Source: CAYSZB01 sp964435475
GTDB lineage: Bacteria > Chloroflexota > Anaerolineae > Anaerolineales > Anaerolineaceae
Assembly: GCA_964435475.1 (NCBI GenBank)
Contig: CAYSZB010000004.1
Span: 1-64,000, forward strand
Length of the DNA: 64,000 bases
Direction: 5' to 3'
The notes beneath the pieces were generated by a model, which saw only the letters and a program-made list of their open reading frames with translations, searched no databases and was not told the origin of the DNA. Shown here one piece after another: positions 34,979 to 44,398 of this stretch. Each line of letters opens with the position of its first letter. Position 1 is the stretch's first letter. Position numbers and translations under genes: made by a program.

Positions 34979-36376
34979 ATGACAGAATATGACCTGGTAG
35001 TGATCGGTGCGGGTCCGGGGGGCTATGTGGCTGCCATCCGTGCTTCCCAGTTGGGTTTGAAAACAGCCATCGTTGATAAACAGTGGCTGGGTGGGGTTTG
35101 CTTAAATGTTGGCTGTATTCCATCCAAGGCGCTGTTAAGGAATGCGGAAATCGCCCATATCCTGCGTGAACGGGGAAAGGACTTTGGTTTCTCATTTGAC
35201 AACCTTAAGCTGGACTTTACTGCAGCAGTCAAACGCAGCCGGCAGGTGTCTGACCGCCTGACACGAGGGGTGGGCTTTTTAATGAAGAAAAACAATATCA
35301 CTGTTCACATGGGCGACGCCAGGTTGATAGCTAAAGATCTGGTCCGTGTCACTGGTGCGGATGGCAAGGTGGAAGAAATCAAGACCCAAAACATTGTCAT
35401 TGCCACTGGCAGCCAATCGATCAGCATCCCTGGCGTGACTGTGGACGGTGAGAAGGTGGTCACTTACAAAGAAGCCATCCTGCAGGAAAAACTGCCTGCG
35501 TCAGTGGTAATCATCGGTGCCGGGGCCATCGGGTTGGAATTCGCCACCGTGTGGAATGCCTACGGCACACAGGTGACCATGGTGGAGATGCTGCCGCGCA
35601 TTGCACCATTGGAGGATGAAGAGGTCAGTACCGAGCTGCAAAAGGCCTATGCCAAACGCGGCATCAAATGCCTGACCGGCACCCGCGTGCAGAAGGTCGA
35701 AACCACCGCAGATGGTGTGCGTGTTACAGTCAGTGCCGCAGATGGAGAAAAGGTATTGGAAGCTGAACAGGCACTGGTATCCATCGGTTTCAAGCCTAAC
35801 AGCCTGGACCTTGGACTGGAACAAGTAGGGGTGGAACTCACTGAGCGCAAGCACATTAAGGTGGATGAACGCATGGCAACCAATGTGGCCGGCATTTGGG
35901 CGGTAGGGGACGTGACCGGAAAGATGTTGCTGGCGCATGTTGCCTCCAACCAGGGCATATTGTGTGCCGAAGCCATTGCCGGGCTGGCAACTCACCCGAT
36001 CAACTATGATATGGTGCCGCATGCCACCTTTTCCAATCCACAGGTGGCTTCATTCGGTTACACCGAAGCCCAGCTTAAAGAAAAAGGCGTTGCCTATAAG
36101 GCAGGCAAATTTCCCTTCCAGCCAAATGGAAAAGCATTGGGATTGGGCGATTACGGCGGATTTGTCAAGATCCTGATCGGTGAGCAATACGGTGAGATCC
36201 TTGGAGCACACATGATCGGGCCGGAAGTCTCAGAATTGCTGCCGGAATTGACCCTGGCACAGCAAAATGAATTGACCGCCCTGGAGATCGCCCACAACAT
36301 CCATACCCATCCCACCCTCAGCGAGGCGATCCTCGAAGCTGCCGAGATGCTCAATGGGTCTGCCATCCACATTTAA
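34979..36376 (+). CDS. lpdA: Dihydrolipoyl dehydrogenase (E3)
   Basis: A 465-residue flavoprotein that reoxidises the lipoyl groups of E2 and reduces NAD+. It has the FAD motif LVVIGAGPGGYVAA, the redox disulfide GGVCLNVGCIPSK, the NAD motif VVIIGAGAIGLEFA, the second FAD motif GIWAVGDVTGKMLLAH and the C-terminal HTHPTLSEA with the active-site His. The ATG at 34979 is chosen over a GTG at 34973, with GAGG a few bases upstream. It is the last gene of the long operon and is followed 41 bp later by a strong terminator. E1, E2 and E3 together form a complete complex. Confidence 0.95.
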   Translation: MTEYDLVVIGAGPGGYVAAIRASQLGLKTAIVDKQWLGGVCLNVGCIPSKALLRNAEIAHILRERGKDFGFSFDNLKLDFTAAVKRSRQVSDRLTRGVGFLMKKNNITVHMGDARLIAKDLVRVTGADGKVEEIKTQNIVIATGSQSISIPGVTVDGEKVVTYKEAILQEKLPASVVIIGAGAIGLEFATVWNAYGTQVTMVEMLPRIAPLEDEEVSTELQKAYAKRGIKCLTGTRVQKVETTADGVRVTVSAADGEKVLEAEQALVSIGFKPNSLDLGLEQVGVELTERKHIKVDERMATNVAGIWAVGDVTGKMLLAHVASNQGILCAEAIAGLATHPINYDMVPHATFSNPQVASFGYTEAQLKEKGVAYKAGKFPFQPNGKALGLGDYGGFVKILIGEQYGEILGAHMIGPEVSELLPELTLAQQNELTALEIAHNIHTHPTLSEAILEAAEMLNGSAIHI

Positions 36377-36417
36377 AGTTGGTCAGGGCAAAGCTTTTTG
36401 TAATAATTAATTCCAAG

Positions 36418-36455
36418 AAAATGAGGTTGGCTTGAAAATAAGCCAACCTCATTTT
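36418..36455. terminator. Bidirectional intrinsic terminator
   Basis: AAAATGAGGTTGGCTT (36418-36433) and its exact complement (36440-36455) form a perfect 16-bp stem with a 6-nt loop. TTTT, G and TTTTT follow on the + strand, and an A-rich flank gives a U tail on the - strand as well. It separates the 19-kb + strand operon from the convergent flavoprotein operon. Confidence 0.92.
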
Positions 36456-36498
36456 GTTTTTATATGAATTTGCAGAAAGACGGATCTACCTGGGTTTC

Positions 36499-38481
36499 CT
36501 ATTTCTGATCGTGATAAATCTCGCCGTTCCTGAATGCCGCCCAGGTGGTCTCAAACCAGGCATCGATCTCCGGGATTGGCCTGACTGTTTCCCAGGTGTG
36601 GGTGATCGATCGGTCGTCGCTGATCCTGGAAAGCAAAGCTTTGGATCTGAAGGACGGATTTTCCAGTTGGATCTTCCAGCTTTCATCTAACATGTCATTC
36701 ACCCTGGTGCCTGCCAGGTCAAGGACGATGGATGATCCACGACTGCCCACACCGTTTTCCAGCATGGTACGGATCGATTCCAAGTAGACCAAATGGGCAA
36801 ATGCCAGGTGGCGGACCCTGAAGGCATTGCGCAGGTCTACCCGGTCTACGTAATGGCACCCTGAAGTGAGAATCTGCCCGGTTAAATGCCTGGCACCCGG
36901 CAATTCTATATTGATTGTTTCCTTTGCCCGGATATGGGCACCACAGCGTGACATGCGGGCTTGCAGGTCGTCCAAAGCACTTTGCCAGGTTAAGTCTGCC
37001 TCCCCGGAACTCTCGATCCACCCCAGGATATGTGCACAATCATTCTGGATGGCATCCTCGACCTTTGTATCTGCCAGCGTATAGTCTTTATAACGGGCAG
37101 CGATGAACTCTGCAGCCCGTGTGCTCCAGACCTGACCGGCATTCAAGGCAGAACCCCCGGGACGGTTGACGCCATGGGAGCCATTCACCTCCCCAACCGG
37201 GAAAAAATGCCGGATATTGGTCGATTCAGCCCAGATATTTGCTGCGAGGCCACCGTTATTGTGCTGCGCACACACGGCGATCTCCAGTGGTTCACTGTAT
37301 AAATCGATACCATGATCCTTGTAAAGTCCGATGGCACCGGGATTCATCTTGAACAGGCGCTCGATGGGGGTGGATTGCAACGCTTCGGAACGTACCAGGT
37401 AATTGCGAGCTTCTTCCGGAAGGTCTTCCAGGTCAAAACCTTGCGAATTTTGTCTGAAATCCAGGAAAACGCGGCGGCCTTTTTCGACCGTCTCGATGTA
37501 GACCAGGATATCAACGATCGAAGACCCACCCAGCACTTTGTGGGCATCAAAAGGCCATTGATAGCCTTTGAGAAACACATTGCCATTCATTTCGGAGGGC
37601 GACATGAAATAATCGGCCAGGAATTCACGCTCATCGGAGATGCCATCCGCAGCGGTGCTGATAAAACGGGGGATCACCTGCATGTATGTCCCCGACACAT
37701 TCCAGCGGAACCTGGTCGATGCCAGCCCATATTGTGATTCGGGTAAATTGCGGGCATCTGCACCTGCCAGAAGCGCCAAACCGATCGCCCCGGAGTGCAC
37801 TTCGGGGTAGACGCTGGTCTTATAAAGTCCTCCCGGTCCGCCCACAGCAAAAATGATATTCTCTGCGGAGTAAACCTCCAGGGCATCATCTTCACCCAAT
37901 GCGATAGCGGCAACAATCCGTTTTTCCTCGGCATCGTCTGCACGCACAAGGTGGATAACCTCGCGGTTTTCAAACACCTGGATACCCAGGCGTTGCACCT
38001 CTTTGATCAAGCAGGTACACATTTCACGCGAGGTGTAGGGGCCCACTGATGTGGCACGCTGGCGGGGGTCGTGGTCGGTCTTGTAGCCAATGAACTGGCC
38101 ATAAACATCATGCGGGAAGGGTACACCGAGGTTGACCAGGTTAAAAAACCCGCGCACCGACATGCTGGCTTCGATCAGTGCCAGGTCACCATGCATGGCA
38201 CCGCCGCCAATATAACTTTCAGCCATGGAGACAGGTGAGTCGCTTTCAGCACCGCACATGGACAACTTGTAATAGGTCTGCTTATCACTGCCGGTGTTGA
38301 TCGAGGTGCCTTTATACAGTCCCTCGGTCAGGATGAGCAGGTCGCGCACACCGTTGCGGTAGAGCTGCACTGCGGCGTTCAATCCGGCTGCGCCGCTGCC
38401 AATGACCAGGGTATGCACCTTTTTGTGGTCTACAACCATCATGTTGTTTTGGTGTTTGATCTCCAGTTTTTTTGATAACAT
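36499..38481 (-). CDS. Fumarate reductase/succinate dehydrogenase-like flavoprotein
   Basis: A 660-residue FAD-binding protein. After a short leader it shows THTLVIGSGAAGLNAA-type dinucleotide binding (near residue 23), INTGSDKQTYYKL, IIFAVGGPGGLYKTSVYPEV and a late NGSHGVNRPGGSALNAGQVW segment for FAD. The C-terminal helical domain is like that of the fumarate reductase/aspartate oxidase group. There is no signal peptide, flavin-attachment motif or heme site, so it would be cytoplasmic and reduce an enoate or oxidise a saturated acid. The ATG at 38481 has AGGAA upstream; the frame is open further but overlaps the dehydrogenase gene. It is the last gene of the seven-gene - strand operon. Confidence 0.83.
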   Translation of the reverse strand: MLSKKLEIKHQNNMMVVDHKKVHTLVIGSGAAGLNAAVQLYRNGVRDLLILTEGLYKGTSINTGSDKQTYYKLSMCGAESDSPVSMAESYIGGGAMHGDLALIEASMSVRGFFNLVNLGVPFPHDVYGQFIGYKTDHDPRQRATSVGPYTSREMCTCLIKEVQRLGIQVFENREVIHLVRADDAEEKRIVAAIALGEDDALEVYSAENIIFAVGGPGGLYKTSVYPEVHSGAIGLALLAGADARNLPESQYGLASTRFRWNVSGTYMQVIPRFISTAADGISDEREFLADYFMSPSEMNGNVFLKGYQWPFDAHKVLGGSSIVDILVYIETVEKGRRVFLDFRQNSQGFDLEDLPEEARNYLVRSEALQSTPIERLFKMNPGAIGLYKDHGIDLYSEPLEIAVCAQHNNGGLAANIWAESTNIRHFFPVGEVNGSHGVNRPGGSALNAGQVWSTRAAEFIAARYKDYTLADTKVEDAIQNDCAHILGWIESSGEADLTWQSALDDLQARMSRCGAHIRAKETINIELPGARHLTGQILTSGCHYVDRVDLRNAFRVRHLAFAHLVYLESIRTMLENGVGSRGSSIVLDLAGTRVNDMLDESWKIQLENPSFRSKALLSRISDDRSITHTWETVRPIPEIDAWFETTWAAFRNGEIYHDQK

Positions 38482-38503
38482 GGCATTCCTCGTTAATTTT
38501 TTA

Positions 38504-39544
38504 TTACAGATTGGACATCTTGACGATGACCTTGATGGATTCATTCTTCGGGTTCAGCAGGATATCAAATCCCTGTTTCAAATCCTGGACAGGTATGGTA
38601 TGGGTGATCAACGGGTTCAGGTTGATCGTTCCGGTTGCCAGCATTTTCAGGGCATCCTGGAAATCCCAGGAATAACCCTGTGAACCGTACAGTGATATTT
38701 CGCGTTGGACAAACAAATGAATCGGAATTTTGTTCTCAAGCTGCTCAAAGATACCCAGAAGTGTGGCATTGGCACCGTGTTTTAAGACATGCAGCGCCTG
38801 GCTCAAGGTTGATTCCAAGCCAACGGCTTCATAAGACCTGTCGACCCCCAATCCACCCGTGGCTTTGAGGATGGTTTCTACGGGATCCTCTTCACGACTG
38901 TTGATCGCCTGGCTTGCTCCCAGGTCCAGTGCTTTTTGCAGGCGGTATGGGTGTATATCACATATAAAGCTGCCAATGCCGGATGCCTGGCGGGATAGCA
39001 TGGATACCAGGATCCCGATGGCACCGGCACCAAAAATGGCTGAAGTGTTACCCAGCCTGATGCCCGATTTCTTAACGGCATGCAGCGCCACACTGAGTGG
39101 TTCTACCAGTGCGCCTTCTTCATAGGAGATATTATCAGGCAGGTGAAATGCCCGGTTTTCGTGGACAATAAAATAAGGTGAAAACGCACCCTGTCCCTGG
39201 CGGTATTGAAAGCTGATGTTGGCACACAGGTGATAATCGCCGCGCAGACAATACTCGCATATCCCGCATGCAATCACCGGTTCGATGGTCACGCGGTCTC
39301 CCGGCATGTGTTTGGTGACAGATTTGCCGACCTCGATGATCTCGCCGGCGGCTTCATGCCCGACTGCAGAAGGCAGTTTTACCGAAGGATGCAGGCCTTT
39401 AAAGAGGTGCAGGTCACTGCCACAGATGGCGGCGGCTTTAATCCTGACCAGTACATCATGCTCCCCGAGGGGGACAAGTGTTTTTTGTTGAAATTCGATC
39501 GTTGCAGGGGCAGTGATCACTGCCATGGGATAGGTTATTGCCAT
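38504..39544 (-). CDS. Zinc-dependent alcohol dehydrogenase, polyol type
   Basis: A 346-residue medium-chain dehydrogenase of the threonine/sorbitol dehydrogenase group. It has the catalytic zinc ligands in AAICGSDLHLFKG and GHEAAGEIIEVG, and the structural zinc loop with CGICEYCLRGDYHLC. The cofactor domain has AIFGAGAIGILVSMLSRQ, and Asp in FICDIHPYRL favours NAD. It oxidises a secondary alcohol or reduces the matching ketone. It starts 1 bp before the FAH gene stop and the flavoprotein follows. In this operon it probably handles a hydroxy intermediate rather than a free sugar, though a sugar alcohol cannot be excluded. Confidence 0.88.
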   Translation of the reverse strand: MAITYPMAVITAPATIEFQQKTLVPLGEHDVLVRIKAAAICGSDLHLFKGLHPSVKLPSAVGHEAAGEIIEVGKSVTKHMPGDRVTIEPVIACGICEYCLRGDYHLCANISFQYRQGQGAFSPYFIVHENRAFHLPDNISYEEGALVEPLSVALHAVKKSGIRLGNTSAIFGAGAIGILVSMLSRQASGIGSFICDIHPYRLQKALDLGASQAINSREEDPVETILKATGGLGVDRSYEAVGLESTLSQALHVLKHGANATLLGIFEQLENKIPIHLFVQREISLYGSQGYSWDFQDALKMLATGTINLNPLITHTIPVQDLKQGFDILLNPKNESIKVIVKMSNL

Positions 39545-39545
39545 A

Positions 39546-40472
39546 TTACTCCTTTACTACCGGGTTGGACAATTCGCCCAAGCCTTCAATTCTAATGGTC
39601 ACGGTATCACCAGGGGTTAATGCGATAGTGGGATTGGGTTGATCGCCCATGATTTTGGTGCTGCCGGTCAGGATGACATCACCGGGGTAAAGGGTGGTCA
39701 GGTCCGAAAGGAGGCTGACCAGCTCTGCACAATTAAAGAACATTTGAGAAGTACTGCCCTTTTGAACAGCAGCATCATTTACCAGGCTGGTCATTTGCAG
39801 GGAATTGGGATCAGGCAATTCATCTTTGGTGACCAGCCAGGGTCCCATGGGGGTGAATGAATCGAACATCTTGCCCGAAGTCCACTGGGAAGTACGTTTC
39901 TCGAGGTCGCGATCGCCTATGTCATTGGCCAGGATATAACCTGCAACGTAGTCAAGCGCATCATCCTGGCTGGTATGCCTGGCTGTTTTGTTGATCACGA
40001 GCGCAAGTTCGACCTCGATGGCAACATTTTGAGTCAGGTTAGTTAAAATTATTGGCATGCCCAGTCCGGTGACCGAACTGGAAGGTTTTAAAAATATGAT
40101 CGGGTAGTCCGGTTTTTGGTCGACTCCCGGGGAAGGATAATTGCCTGCTACACAGATCACCTTGCCAGGTGCTGGCAGGGGTGCCAGAAGCTGCACATTC
40201 TTAATTGGGATGAGGATGCCGAGGGCGATCAATTCATGCCTGTACCTGTTAATATTCTGGGATACCTTTTCAACGGTTGAGCGCACAATTTCCCAGGCCT
40301 CTGCACCTGCTTTCAGCAGGTCCAACAGGCTATGACAGGCACTGATGATCATTTCACTTCGCCCTGCCTCGCCTAATAAATGAATGACAGCCCCTTTCAT
40401 GTCCAGGATGTAGGGATCGAGCCAAGCGCCGAGACGAAGACTGTGGTCAGTTGAATAAGTGACCAGTCGCAT
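39546..40472 (-). CDS. Fumarylacetoacetate hydrolase-family protein
   Basis: A 308-residue FAH-superfamily enzyme. The C-terminal catalytic part has KVICVAGNYPSPGVD, PIIFLKPSSSVTGLG, EVELALVINKTA with metal-binding Glu residues, DIGDRDLEKRTSQW with the third acidic ligand, and LYPGDVILTGSTKIMG. This family hydrolyses C-C bonds of 1,3-dicarbonyl compounds, or acts as decarboxylase, hydratase or isomerase on them. Related enzymes cleave 2,4-diketo-3-deoxy-L-rhamnonate, an alternative worth noting next to a rhamnose operon. Its start touches the enoyl-CoA hydratase stop without a gap. Its neighbours (CoA-transferase, hydratase, ene-reductase) point to cleavage of an opened ring or diketo acid. 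Confidence 0.88.
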   Translation of the reverse strand: MRLVTYSTDHSLRLGAWLDPYILDMKGAVIHLLGEAGRSEMIISACHSLLDLLKAGAEAWEIVRSTVEKVSQNINRYRHELIALGILIPIKNVQLLAPLPAPGKVICVAGNYPSPGVDQKPDYPIIFLKPSSSVTGLGMPIILTNLTQNVAIEVELALVINKTARHTSQDDALDYVAGYILANDIGDRDLEKRTSQWTSGKMFDSFTPMGPWLVTKDELPDPNSLQMTSLVNDAAVQKGSTSQMFFNCAELVSLLSDLTTLYPGDVILTGSTKIMGDQPNPTIALTPGDTVTIRIEGLGELSNPVVKE

Positions 40473-41291
40473 TTAGGGTTCCTGCTGTGAATTATCCTGG
40501 TTGAATTTGGGATTGCGCTTTTCCAAAAAGGCATTACGCCCTTCAACGGCATCCGACCCTCTGCCGGTCTTGACACGCAGTTCACTTTCCAGGTTAAGCC
40601 CGGTCTGCCAACCCTCCCTCAGGCCGCGGTTGACACAGGTTTTGGCTGCCGCGGTCATCAGTCCGCTGTAACTGGCGATGGTGGTGGCAATTTCAAGAGT
40701 TTTGGGCAGTAATTCGTCGTCTTTGAAGACATACTCGACCAGCCCATACTGCAGTGCTTCATCGGCAGTGATAACCCTGCCGGTCAAAAACAGGTCAAGT
40801 GCGCGTCCGCGTCCGACCAGCCGGGGCAGGCGCTGGGTGCCGCTGCCGGAGGCAAATGCGCCTACTTTCACCTCAGGAAAGCCGAATTTGGCTGATTCGC
40901 TGGCGGTACGGAAGTCACATGCCAGGGCGAGGACAGCTCCACCACCCAAGGCGTGCCCGTTGCAAGCGGCAATGACCAGGAACCTGGCATCCTCTATCCT
41001 CTGGTTCAAGCCTGCTTCCCAGTAATCGTTCTCCAGCAGCCAGCCAACCTCCTGGCTGAAATCGCGGATATCTGAACCGACCGAAAAAGCTTTGCCAACC
41101 CCGGTTAAAACCACACAACGCACCGAGTCGTCCTGCTCCAGGGTGTCAATGGTTTGAAACAGAGCCCGTTTGACTGCATGTCGCAGGACACCCAGTGGTT
41201 GTGAGCTTATCGTGATCACAGCCACACCATCGGCAGGCCTGGTGACCATGATGGATTCGCTTTCGATCACCTGTTTGGGGTTTTCACTCAT
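40473..41291 (-). CDS. Enoyl-CoA hydratase/isomerase-family protein
   Basis: A 272-residue crotonase-fold protein. The first oxyanion-hole segment is VVLTGVGKAFSVGSDI and the second is ACNGHALGGGAVLALACD. ASESAKFGFPEVKVGAFASG follows, then ITADEALQYGLVEYVF. The C-terminal part contains VKTGRGSDAVEGRNAFLEKR, typical of the family. The ATG at 41291 is chosen because GAAAGGA precedes it and it starts 4 bp after the CoA-transferase stop; the longer frame would overlap that gene. It adds water to an enoyl-CoA or does a related reaction. With a CoA-transferase upstream it suggests that the pathway goes through CoA thioesters. Confidence 0.88.
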   Translation of the reverse strand: MSENPKQVIESESIMVTRPADGVAVITISSQPLGVLRHAVKRALFQTIDTLEQDDSVRCVVLTGVGKAFSVGSDIRDFSQEVGWLLENDYWEAGLNQRIEDARFLVIAACNGHALGGGAVLALACDFRTASESAKFGFPEVKVGAFASGSGTQRLPRLVGRGRALDLFLTGRVITADEALQYGLVEYVFKDDELLPKTLEIATTIASYSGLMTAAAKTCVNRGLREGWQTGLNLESELRVKTGRGSDAVEGRNAFLEKRNPKFNQDNSQQEP

Positions 41292-41295
41292 GTGC

Positions 41296-42885
41296 TTACC
41301 CGTCCTTTCGTAACCGGGGAGGAAGGTTACTTTGTTTTCGATTGGCAATATCTGCCTGTAGACCCATTGGACCTTCATTAAATATCCGTGCATCCATCTG
41401 TTTGAGGGCAGGTGAGATGAATGGTCTGAAATCCATCTGGTCAAGGACATCGCGCTGCAAGTCGACACCAGGGGCAATTTCAGTCAATTCCAGTCCCTGT
41501 TCACTGCGCTTGAAGACCGCTCTTTCAGTAATGTAGAGTGCTTCCTGTCCGCGCTCCTGGGAAAATGGCCCGGAATATGAGACCTCTTCGAGCTGACTGA
41601 CAAATTTCTTGAACTTACCTTCCTGGCGGATGTTGGTCTGACCATCCGGCCAATTCATCTCCAGTTTGCCGGCAGTAAATGTACCGCTAAAGATGATCTT
41701 TTTGGCATACTGGCTGATGTTCACGAAACCACCCACACCGATGATCCTGCCATTGAAACGGCTGACATTGACGCTGCCATCTGCATCGACCTGGGCAAAC
41801 GATAAAAACGCCAGGTCCAACCCGCCGCCGTCGTAGAAATCAAACTGGTAAGGCTGGTCAACGATCGATGTATAGTTGATCGCGGCACCGGCATCGGATG
41901 AGGGTGCCCCACCGATCAAGCCCTGTTCGTTGGTCAGGACTATTTGATCCAGGATGTCCTCTTCAGCAGCGATAGTGGCAATGCCGGTGGAGACACCGGA
42001 ACCCAGGTTGCAGATTGCACCGGGGAAAAGCTCCAGGGCTGCCCGGCGGGCGATGATCTTGCGCGGGTCAAAGGGTAAAGGGGTGATTGCGGTCAGGGGT
42101 ATCCTGACTTCGCCTGCATAGGCCGGGCTGTATTTCATCTGGTAGGTCTGCCGCTGTTCCGGGTCTACCACTACCAGGTCAACCAGCATGCCCGGGATCT
42201 TGACCTGCTTGGCTGGCAGGGTATTCTTTTGAGCCAGGCGGGCGACTTGCACAATCACAATTCCCCCCTGGTTATGGGTTGCCTGCGCCATTGAAAGCAT
42301 CTCACCAAAAACAGCTTCCTGTTCCATGGTGACGTTGCCGTCTTCGTCTGCGGTTGTGCCGCGTAAAAATGTCACATCCACGTGGTAAGGTTTGTAAAAG
42401 ATCCACTGCTTGCCGGCAAGTTCGACCAATTCGACCAGGGGTTCAACTGCACATTGGCTTTGCCTGCCGCCATGTTGGCGGGGATCAATGAATGTGTGCA
42501 GACCGGTTTGGGTCAGCAGGCCGGGGCGACCGGCTGCCATTTCACGGACCAGTTGCGATAGGGCACCCTGGGGCAGGGTATAAGCTTCCACCTTGTTTTC
42601 TTCAGCCAGCTGCTGGAATTTGGGGCTGTTGACCAGTGCCCCTGTGATGATCCTTTTGACCATGCCCGGGTATGCCAGGTGACCAACGCCCTGGCTGATG
42701 TTATCGCCGATCCCGACAGGATGGAACAGGGTGATCTGTCTGGGACCACCCTCCTGCTCATAGCGTTTACTCAGAGCAACGATCAGCGCTTCCGGGATGG
42801 CATGCCCGCCGCCCGATCCGCCGATCATCAGGGTGTCGTGATCATGTACATAACTGACTGCTTCTTCGAATGAGACTACTTGCAT
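41296..42885 (-). CDS. Acyl-CoA:carboxylate CoA-transferase (fused alpha-beta)
   Basis: A 529-residue family I CoA-transferase with both halves in one chain, like propionate CoA-transferase or E. coli YdiF. The alpha half has DTLMIGGSGGGHAIPEAL and the GLHTFIDPRQHGG patch. The beta half has ICNLGSGVSTGIATIA and the catalytic Glu320 in VLTNEQGLIGG, which forms the glutamyl-CoA intermediate. It moves CoA from a donor such as acetyl-CoA to a carboxylic acid, activating the pathway substrate without ATP. It starts 17 bp downstream of the ene-reductase and is followed at once by the enoyl-CoA hydratase. The acid activated is unknown. Confidence 0.92.
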   Translation of the reverse strand: MQVVSFEEAVSYVHDHDTLMIGGSGGGHAIPEALIVALSKRYEQEGGPRQITLFHPVGIGDNISQGVGHLAYPGMVKRIITGALVNSPKFQQLAEENKVEAYTLPQGALSQLVREMAAGRPGLLTQTGLHTFIDPRQHGGRQSQCAVEPLVELVELAGKQWIFYKPYHVDVTFLRGTTADEDGNVTMEQEAVFGEMLSMAQATHNQGGIVIVQVARLAQKNTLPAKQVKIPGMLVDLVVVDPEQRQTYQMKYSPAYAGEVRIPLTAITPLPFDPRKIIARRAALELFPGAICNLGSGVSTGIATIAAEEDILDQIVLTNEQGLIGGAPSSDAGAAINYTSIVDQPYQFDFYDGGGLDLAFLSFAQVDADGSVNVSRFNGRIIGVGGFVNISQYAKKIIFSGTFTAGKLEMNWPDGQTNIRQEGKFKKFVSQLEEVSYSGPFSQERGQEALYITERAVFKRSEQGLELTEIAPGVDLQRDVLDQMDFRPFISPALKQMDARIFNEGPMGLQADIANRKQSNLPPRLRKDG

Positions 42886-42902
42886 ACCAGGCTCCTGAGG
42901 AT

Positions 42903-44354
42903 TTATTTCTTTCTTTTCAGTTCTTTTAAGGTCTGTGCTTCGGGTCTTTCTTTATAGAAATGATCCAGGGGGTAGCATCCAGAGACCAGCCCCATGCGGG
43001 GTGCGGTGGTGCAATCGCTGAAAGTGCGGCAGATGATGTTTTTCTTGAAGGGTCTGCCGTCCAGGATGTCCGCCGGCATATCCGGATAGGACAGGACCAT
43101 CCTGCCCAGCCCGACAAAATCGATCATGTTGCGGTTGATCACCGCCTGGGCCACATTTGGCAGGTATTCCTGCAGGTAGGTATAGGCGGACCCCACACAC
43201 AGCATGGAACCACAGTGTTTTTTTAATTCAGAAGCAGCATGAATGTGTCGCGCCACCCCCACCAGTGGGTCTTCCGGCATGTAATAGCCATCGCTGGGCG
43301 GGTAGTAAGCCGGGCGGGTGAGGTGCGGATTGTAATAGGGACTGCCAGCTGTGAAGTTCACCAGCGAAACCCCCATTGATTTGAGCAGGTTGATGAGCAT
43401 GATCGGTTCGTCTAAGTTAATTTCGGACGGGTTATCCGGATCATCACCAAAGGCGTATGGATAGCGGTCATTTGCATCGCGATAGTCCAGCATGCGGCCG
43501 ACATTGTTCTCATCAGGTCTGAAAGGTGGCATGTCAAAGATGCTGAAGCGAACACCGATCTCCAAGCCGGGGCATTCACTTTGAATACCCTTAATGATCG
43601 TGCTCAGGAATCGGGTGCGGTTCTCAAAACTGCCGCCATATGGACCGGGGCGATCCACGGCACTCAGGAATTCATGCCCCAGGTAACCATGGCAGTGTTT
43701 GACATCCACAAATTCGAAACCAATTTCCTGTGCACGCCTGGCCGCTTTGATGTAATATGGGATCAGATCATCGATCTCCATGTCGGTCAGCACGGGATAG
43801 CCAGGGTCAATATGGAATAATTGGTCCAGCACGGGGTGGTGATATACAATTTTCGGCTCCAGTTTGGTTTTCTGGTTAGGCCGGCAGAAACGTCCGGAAT
43901 GGGTGAGCTGTAGACCAATAAACAGGTCATCCGTCCTGCCAAAATGAACCCGGTGCTCCTTAACCATTTCCAGGCGTAATTTTGCAACACCTGCCATGGT
44001 ATGGTCCAGGATCATCAACTGATTGGGGTTGGCCCTGCCATCCGGCCGTATGGCTGCAGCTTCACTACCCCAGATCAACTTGGCACCACTACGGCCAAAT
44101 TTGAGCCAGCGCCTTCTCATCAGTTCAGTCGGGTTGCCATCCGCCTCTGCATCCCAGCCTTCCATGGGGTTGATACAAAAACGGTTGCCGATCAGCCTGC
44201 CATTTGCCATCTTAAAGGGCTGCGCCAGGGGGCTACCTGTGCCAGGCTGCACTTCTTCATCAACAGGCAGCTCAACATGAATTTGGTCAAGATATGCCTG
44301 GAATTCGCTCAAACTTCTCAGCCGTGGAATATTCAAATATTGTCTTGCATCCAT
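42903..44354 (-). CDS. Old yellow enzyme-family ene-reductase
   Basis: A 483-residue FMN-dependent oxidoreductase of the OYE/2,4-dienoyl-CoA reductase barrel type. It shows NRFCINPMEGWDAEADG at the start of the barrel, LQLTHSGRFC, KHCHGYLGHEFLS and RPGPYGGSFENRTRF. The C-terminus ends with CRTFSDCTTAPRMGLVSGC, three cysteines that could hold an Fe-S cluster. It lacks the C-terminal FAD/NAD domain of full-length dienoyl-CoA reductases (about 650 residues), so another protein must supply electrons or the barrel uses NAD(P)H itself. Such enzymes reduce activated C=C bonds, including those of enoates, cyclic enones and flavonoids. Confidence 0.88.
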   Translation of the reverse strand: MDARQYLNIPRLRSLSEFQAYLDQIHVELPVDEEVQPGTGSPLAQPFKMANGRLIGNRFCINPMEGWDAEADGNPTELMRRRWLKFGRSGAKLIWGSEAAAIRPDGRANPNQLMILDHTMAGVAKLRLEMVKEHRVHFGRTDDLFIGLQLTHSGRFCRPNQKTKLEPKIVYHHPVLDQLFHIDPGYPVLTDMEIDDLIPYYIKAARRAQEIGFEFVDVKHCHGYLGHEFLSAVDRPGPYGGSFENRTRFLSTIIKGIQSECPGLEIGVRFSIFDMPPFRPDENNVGRMLDYRDANDRYPYAFGDDPDNPSEINLDEPIMLINLLKSMGVSLVNFTAGSPYYNPHLTRPAYYPPSDGYYMPEDPLVGVARHIHAASELKKHCGSMLCVGSAYTYLQEYLPNVAQAVINRNMIDFVGLGRMVLSYPDMPADILDGRPFKKNIICRTFSDCTTAPRMGLVSGCYPLDHFYKERPEAQTLKELKRKK

Positions 44355-44398
44355 ACCATCTTCTCCTTTGCTGTTTTAATTAAGGCCGTTGATAAATG

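Noticed and set aside
34470..35195. 241-codon - strand frame spanning the end of E2 and start of E3
   Set aside because: It crosses two conserved + strand genes and has no family features.
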